Of a DNA stretch of 64,000 nt, positions 60,946-64,000 are shown one piece after another (the stretch's first letter is position 1; every line of letters begins with the position of its first letter). The notes beneath the pieces were generated by a model. That model made no database searches. It was not told the DNA's origin and saw only the letters and a program-made list of their open reading frames with translations. The translations under genes and the position numbers were made by a program. The stretch comes from Streptomyces sp. MMG1121 (GTDB taxonomy: Bacteria > Actinomycetota > Actinomycetes > Streptomycetales > Streptomycetaceae): NCBI RefSeq assembly GCF_001280015.1, contig NZ_LGDV01000251.1, positions 248,001 to 312,000 of the forward strand, in the 5' to 3' direction.

Positions 60946-61140
60946 ATGAAGAAGCGCAGCATCCTCGCCCTCGCCACCCTGGCCACCGGATTCGTCGTGG
61001 CCGCCGTCACCCCGTCCCACGCGGCGGACGACGGCCCGCTCGGAGACCTCGGCATCCAAGGCTCCCTCCACCCGGCCGGTGACCTCGTCAGCCAGGACGG
61101 CCTGGCGCCCATCGACGAGGAAGCCCTCGGGCAGCAGTAG
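60946..61140 (+). CDS. Small secreted protein
   Basis: A 64-residue open frame with a clear signal peptide: KKR at the start, hydrophobic SILALATLATGFVVAAVT, and a likely cut after SHA at about residue 26. The mature part of about 38 residues is acidic and Gly/Leu-rich (DDGPLGDLGIQGSLHPAGD) with no Cys. It is not a chaplin (no chaplin motif). No ribosome site is clear, and a terminator hairpin follows the stop. It is probably a real exported peptide of unknown role. Confidence 0.65.
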   Translation: MKKRSILALATLATGFVVAAVTPSHAADDGPLGDLGIQGSLHPAGDLVSQDGLAPIDEEALGQQ

Positions 61141-61162
61141 TGCGGGTCCCCCCGTGCCCGTG

Positions 61163-61197
61163 AGTGCCGGTGTCCCCGCCGCGGGGGCACCGGCACT
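61163..61197 (+). terminator. Hairpin terminator after the small secreted protein
   Basis: Arms 61163-61179 and 61181-61197 (17 bp, one mismatch that can pair as G-U) form a strong stem with a 1-nt centre, 23 bp past the stop. Confidence 0.75.
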
Positions 61198-61285
61198 TCC
61201 GTGCGGGCGCCCTCACCGGGGCGGGGTTTCCGTGGCAGGGTGTTGCGGGCAAGCCACAGGGGGTCGAACAGAAGAGGGGGAGTCC

Positions 61286-62329
61286 GTGACCGTCGTCTGG
61301 ATCAACGGCGCGTTCGGTGCGGGAAAGACCACGGCCGCACGGGAACTGATCGAACTGGTCCCGAACAGCACGCTCTTCGACCCCGAGGTCATCGGTGGGT
61401 CGCTCGCGCACCTGCTGCCGCCCAAGCGCCTCGCCGAGGTCGGCGACGTCCAGGACCTGCCGATCTGGCGCCGGCTGGTCATCGACACGGCGGCCGCGAT
61501 GCTCGCCGAGCTGGGTGGGACCCTCGTGGTGCCCATGACCCTGCTCCGCCAGGAGTACCGGGACGAGATCTTCGGCGCCCTCGCCGCCCGCAGGATCACC
61601 GTGCGGCATCTGCTCCTCGCCCCGGCTGAAACGATCCTGCGAGAGCGGATGGCCCAGCGCGAGACACCGCCGGACCTGCCCGACGGCGAGATACGGCAGC
61701 GGCAGTGGGCCTTCGACCACATCGAGCCCTACCGCGCCGCCCTCGCCTCCTGGCTCACCGCCGACGCCCATCTCGTGGACACCAGCACCCTGACCCCGTA
61801 CGAGACCGCCGTCCGCATCGCCGACGCCGTCGCCGGCGGTGCCGTACCCCCCTGCGACATCGTGCAGACCCCCGACCCGACCGCCGAGACGCTCGCCTCC
61901 GGGGTGCTGCTCTTCGACGAACACGACCGGGTACTGCTCGTGGACCCCACCTACAAGCCCGGCTGGGAGTTCCCCGGCGGTGTGGTGGAGCGCGGCGAGG
62001 CACCGGCCCGCGCCGGGATGCGCGAGGTCGCCGAGGAGACCGGGATAGAGCTGCGGGAGGTGCCCCGGCTGCTGGTCGTGGACTGGGAGCGGCCCGCGCC
62101 GCCCGGCTTCGGCGGGCTGCGGCTGCTGTTCGACGGCGGCCGGCTCGAGCCCGGCGTGGCGTCCCGGGTGCTGCTGCCGGGCCCGGAGCTGCGCGGCTGG
62201 CGCTTCGCCAGCGAGCAGGAGGCCGCCGGAATGCTCCCACCGGTCCGCTACGAGCGACTGCGCTGGGCGCTGCGGGCCCGGGAGCGGGGGACCGCGCTGT
62301 ATCTGGAGGCGGGGGTGCCGGTCGGCTGA
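61286..62329 (+). CDS. Fused P-loop nucleotide kinase and Nudix hydrolase
   Basis: A 347-residue two-domain enzyme. Residues 1-190 are a P-loop kinase-like domain with Walker A WINGAFGAGKTTAARELIE and an LSGTLVVPMTL-type strand, resembling AAA_18/TmrB kinases. Residues 205-347 are a Nudix hydrolase whose box starts at residue 231: GGVVERGEAPARAGMREVAE then ETGIEL, matching Gx5Ex7REUxEExGU. The GTG at 61286 has GAGGGGGA upstream. A kinase-Nudix fusion could handle phosphorylated nucleosides or give tunicamycin-type resistance; the real substrate is unknown. Confidence 0.9.
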   Translation: MTVVWINGAFGAGKTTAARELIELVPNSTLFDPEVIGGSLAHLLPPKRLAEVGDVQDLPIWRRLVIDTAAAMLAELGGTLVVPMTLLRQEYRDEIFGALAARRITVRHLLLAPAETILRERMAQRETPPDLPDGEIRQRQWAFDHIEPYRAALASWLTADAHLVDTSTLTPYETAVRIADAVAGGAVPPCDIVQTPDPTAETLASGVLLFDEHDRVLLVDPTYKPGWEFPGGVVERGEAPARAGMREVAEETGIELREVPRLLVVDWERPAPPGFGGLRLLFDGGRLEPGVASRVLLPGPELRGWRFASEQEAAGMLPPVRYERLRWALRARERGTALYLEAGVPVG

Positions 62330-62371
62330 CCTGCCGGTGCCGGTGCCGGTGCCGACGAGGGCGGGTCGACT

Positions 62372-62673
62372 GACCGCGCCGCGCGCCTGCGGTGTCTCGG
62401 GGGGAGGCCGTCGCTGGGCTTGGTGGGGGATCGCGTGGTGGCTGTCGGTGCCCTGGGGCTCGTGTGCTGTGTGGTGGGGGGTGTCCTTCGTGTCGGCGCG
62501 GTCGTGGAGGGCGGGGTGGCGGGACCGCGCCGCGCGCCTGCGGTGTCTCGGGGGGAGGCCGTCGCTGGGCTTGGTGGGGGACCGTGTCGTGGCTGTCGGT
62601 GCCCTGGGGCTCGTGTGCCGTGTGCCCGAGAGCGTCCTCCACGTCGCCCCGGTCGCGGGGGCGGGGTGCCGGT
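62372..62673. repeat. 151-bp tandem duplication
   Basis: Two copies, 62372-62522 and 62523-62673, lie head to tail. The first 102 bp are nearly identical (98 of 102 matches), and the remaining 49 bp are diverged but recognisable (for example GTCCTTCGTGTCG with GTCCTCCACGTCG). The whole gap 62330-62735 holds no credible gene; open frames in it lack homology. Confidence 0.85.
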
Positions 62674-62735
62674 TGGCTGATCCGTCGGCGGGGTGCGGGG
62701 CGACGGGAGCACGTGGGTCGCCCCCGGAGCGCTAG

Positions 62736-62760
62736 GGCCTGTTTTGAATTCAGATCATGA
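62736..62760. repeat. Left terminal inverted repeat of the IS
   Basis: Left end, inner part TGAATTCAGATCATGA, identical to the right end; the outer bases differ at 4 positions. CTAG precedes it. Confidence 0.9.
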
Positions 62761-62808
62761 ATAGCGGTTCGGGCTCGTCGGCTGCCTGGCGACTGGTAGA
62801 AGGGGTCC

Positions 62809-63816
62809 ATGACTCGTGGCGATCTGACGGACAGTGAGTGGGAGCTGGTCGAGCCGTTCCTGCCGATGGCGGCGACGGGGCCGATCCCGGACCTGCGGCG
62901 GCAGTTCGACGCGATGATGTGGCGGTTTCGGGTGGGGAGTCCCTGGCGGGATGTCCCTGAGCGGTACGGCAACTGGCCGACGATCTACGGCCAGTTCGGC
63001 TCCTGGGCGCGCAAGGGCGTCTTCCAGGCGCTGATGGAGGGGATGATCGCCGAGGCCGCCGCGCGCGGGCAGGTCGACTTGTCGCTGGTCAGTGTGGATT
63101 CCACCGTTTCCCGTGCGCATCATCACGCGGCCGGGATGGTCGTGGACGCCGAGTTGCTGGAAGAGTTGGAGAAGGCCGTCGGGGAGGAAAAGGGGCTGCA
63201 GCGAAGGGACAAACCGGGGCAGTAGCTGACCGGAGTGCGGTCGCTGACGGTGCGGAGGACGCCGAGCGGGAGGACAGGCGTCGGCTGCACCGCCGCCGTC
63301 GGGCAAGGCTGAAGGCGGCCGCCTTGGGGCGTTCGCGCGGTGGCCTGACCACGAAGACCCATCTGGCCGCCGAGCGGCGCTGCCGGCCGTTGTCCTTCGT
63401 GGTCGCCCCGGGCCAGGGCGCGGACAACCCGCAGTTCATCCCGGTCATGGACAAGGTCAAGGTGCGGGGTCCGATCGGCCGGCCACGCACCCGCCCCGAC
63501 GCGGTGGCCGCCGACAAGGCCTACTCCGCCCGCGCATCCCGGGCCTACCTGCGCCACCGGCGGATCAAGGCGGTGATCCCGGAGAAGGACGACCAGGCCG
63601 CCAACCGGAAGAAGCGGGGCAGCAGTGGCGGGCGGCCCGTCGGTCACGACGCCGATCTGTACCCGCGATCGCAACACCGTCGAGCGTGCCATCAACAAGA
63701 TCAAGGACTGGCGGGGCCTCGCCACGCGCTACGACATGACGCCCACCAGCTTCGAAGCAGGTCTCCATCTGCGCGGATCCGTCATCTGGCTCCGCAGCCT
63801 GAAACCGGCATCATGA
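62809..63816 (+). pseudogene. IS5-family DDE transposase, frameshifted
   Basis: Frame 1 (62809-63225) begins MTRGDLTDSEWELVEPFLPM and carries the first Asp in SLVSVDSTVSRAHHHAAGMV. At GA-A-AAG-GGG (63187-63195) lies a slippery A-AAG-GGG heptamer. A -1 shift there joins frame 0, which continues to SRGGLTTKTHLAAERRCRPL and the second Asp in AVAADKAYSAR. The normal C-terminus with catalytic Glu (RNTVERAINKIKDWRGLATR) lies in yet another frame because of one extra C in the run 63662-63664. The -1 step may be programmed; the second lesion is not. The intact protein would need both shifts. Confidence 0.85.
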
Positions 63817-63835
63817 TCTGAATTCAGGGCAGACC
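63811..63835. repeat. Right terminal inverted repeat of the IS
   Basis: Right end TCATGATCTGAATTCA plus outer 9 bases, paired with the left end in 21 of 25 positions. CTAG follows at 63836. Confidence 0.9.
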
Positions 63836-64000
63836 CTAGCGGAAGTCGGCCATGTCGATGGCCATGCCGCTGTCGGAGAACGCGGAGAACAAGGCGAAGG
63901 GGCCGTTGTTGCCGCCCTCGATGTTGCGTACACCGCTGTCGGAGCCGACCTGCTTGCCGGAGGAGTCAAAGACGGTGGCGACGTACGCCACGGGTGTTCC
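63836..64000 (-). CDS. Partial secreted-type protein, C-terminal end only
   Basis: The minus strand carries the last 54 residues of a protein that runs off the right edge: GTPVAYVATVFDSSGKQVGS, then SGVRNIEGGNNGPFALFSAF and DSGMAIDMADFR, and the stop TAG at 63838-63836. The stop lies within the CTAG target duplication of the IS, so the insertion left the protein unchanged. The pattern recalls the C-terminal domain of small actinobacterial lipoproteins or secreted proteins, but I cannot name the family. Confidence 0.7.
   Translation of the reverse strand, partial: GTPVAYVATVFDSSGKQVGSDSGVRNIEGGNNGPFALFSAFSDSGMAIDMADFR

Larger units (their letters stand above)
62736..63835 (+). mobile_element. 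IS5-family insertion sequence
   Basis: A 1100-bp element bounded by 25-bp terminal inverted repeats (62736-62760 and 63811-63835; 21 of 25 bases match after reversal). It is flanked on both sides by the 4-bp direct repeat CTAG (62732-62735 and 63836-63839), the target preferred by IS5-group elements. It carries one transposase gene in two main frames. The transposase seems inactive. Repeat ends are well conserved, so the insertion may be fairly recent. Confidence 0.9.

Noticed and set aside
62330..62735. Possible gene in the tandem duplication
   Set aside because: Frames through it repeat Pro/Arg-rich stretches on both strands and do not match any family.

Overview
The window is high-GC actinobacterial DNA and reads as a Streptomyces chromosome. 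Supporting features are strong third-position G/C bias, frequent GTG and TTG starts, and GGAGG-type ribosome binding sites. Characteristic families are also present: DUF5997, DUF6214, DUF6221, DUF6421, DUF6986, Rv1733c-like, mycothiol-type DinB/MDMPI proteins, and an HVDL-type leader peptide. No rRNA, tRNA, CRISPR array or prophage was recognised. Start codons were chosen from ribosome binding sites and family alignments recalled from memory, so some may be off by a few codons.

Layout. 1-12.7 kb: a cold-shock protein with a long leader and a DEAD-box RNA helicase; a small DUF4177 protein; an orphan P450; an amidase; a STAND (NB-ARC/TPR) ATPase convergent with a glycosyltransferase-like protein whose upstream region carries a 6-copy heptamer repeat; a decayed DUF4132 gene; and a divergent DUF5997/LysR-effector-domain pair. 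12.7-25.4 kb: MFS exporter, HAD phosphatase, Lrp regulator divergent from a FUSC membrane protein, a lactonase-fold protein with a DasR-like operator, a CbiX-like chelatase, a translationally coupled ung-sugar kinase pair, a BNR-repeat protein, an Rv1733c-like membrane protein and a HEAT-repeat protein. 25.4-37.5 kb: AidB-type acyl-CoA dehydrogenase divergent from PaaX/DUF6221, Old Yellow Enzyme divergent from ArsR, a nucleobase permease, an FprA-like reductase, DUF6214, TetR, two decayed genes (HAD and PAP2), an M56 peptidase and DUF5134.

37.5-50.7 kb: FUSC-MarR operon, aldo/keto reductase, two VOC proteins, GNAT acetyltransferase, glycerophosphodiesterase, a tight DUF6421-SDR-threonine aldolase operon, a transglutaminase-like protein whose promoter sits inside a large inverted repeat, a PlsC acyltransferase, a thioredoxin-like protein, and a Cys-containing leader peptide ahead of a flavin reductase. 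50.8-62.3 kb: etfBA, DUF6986 with a promoter/operator, a GGCT-like protein downstream of a LacI regulator that is divergent from an ROK sugar kinase, a secreted GH27 alpha-galactosidase, an MDMPI-like pair, a small secreted protein, and a P-loop kinase-Nudix fusion. 62.3-64 kb: a 151-bp tandem duplication, then an IS5-family element with a broken transposase inserted exactly at the stop codon of a secreted-type protein that runs off the window.

The genes form many small, locally regulated units rather than one large pathway. Recurring themes are regulators divergent from their likely target across a visible palindrome (Lrp/FUSC, PaaX/AidB, ArsR/OYE, LacI/ROK), 4-nt overlapping gene pairs, and several genes in visible decay.
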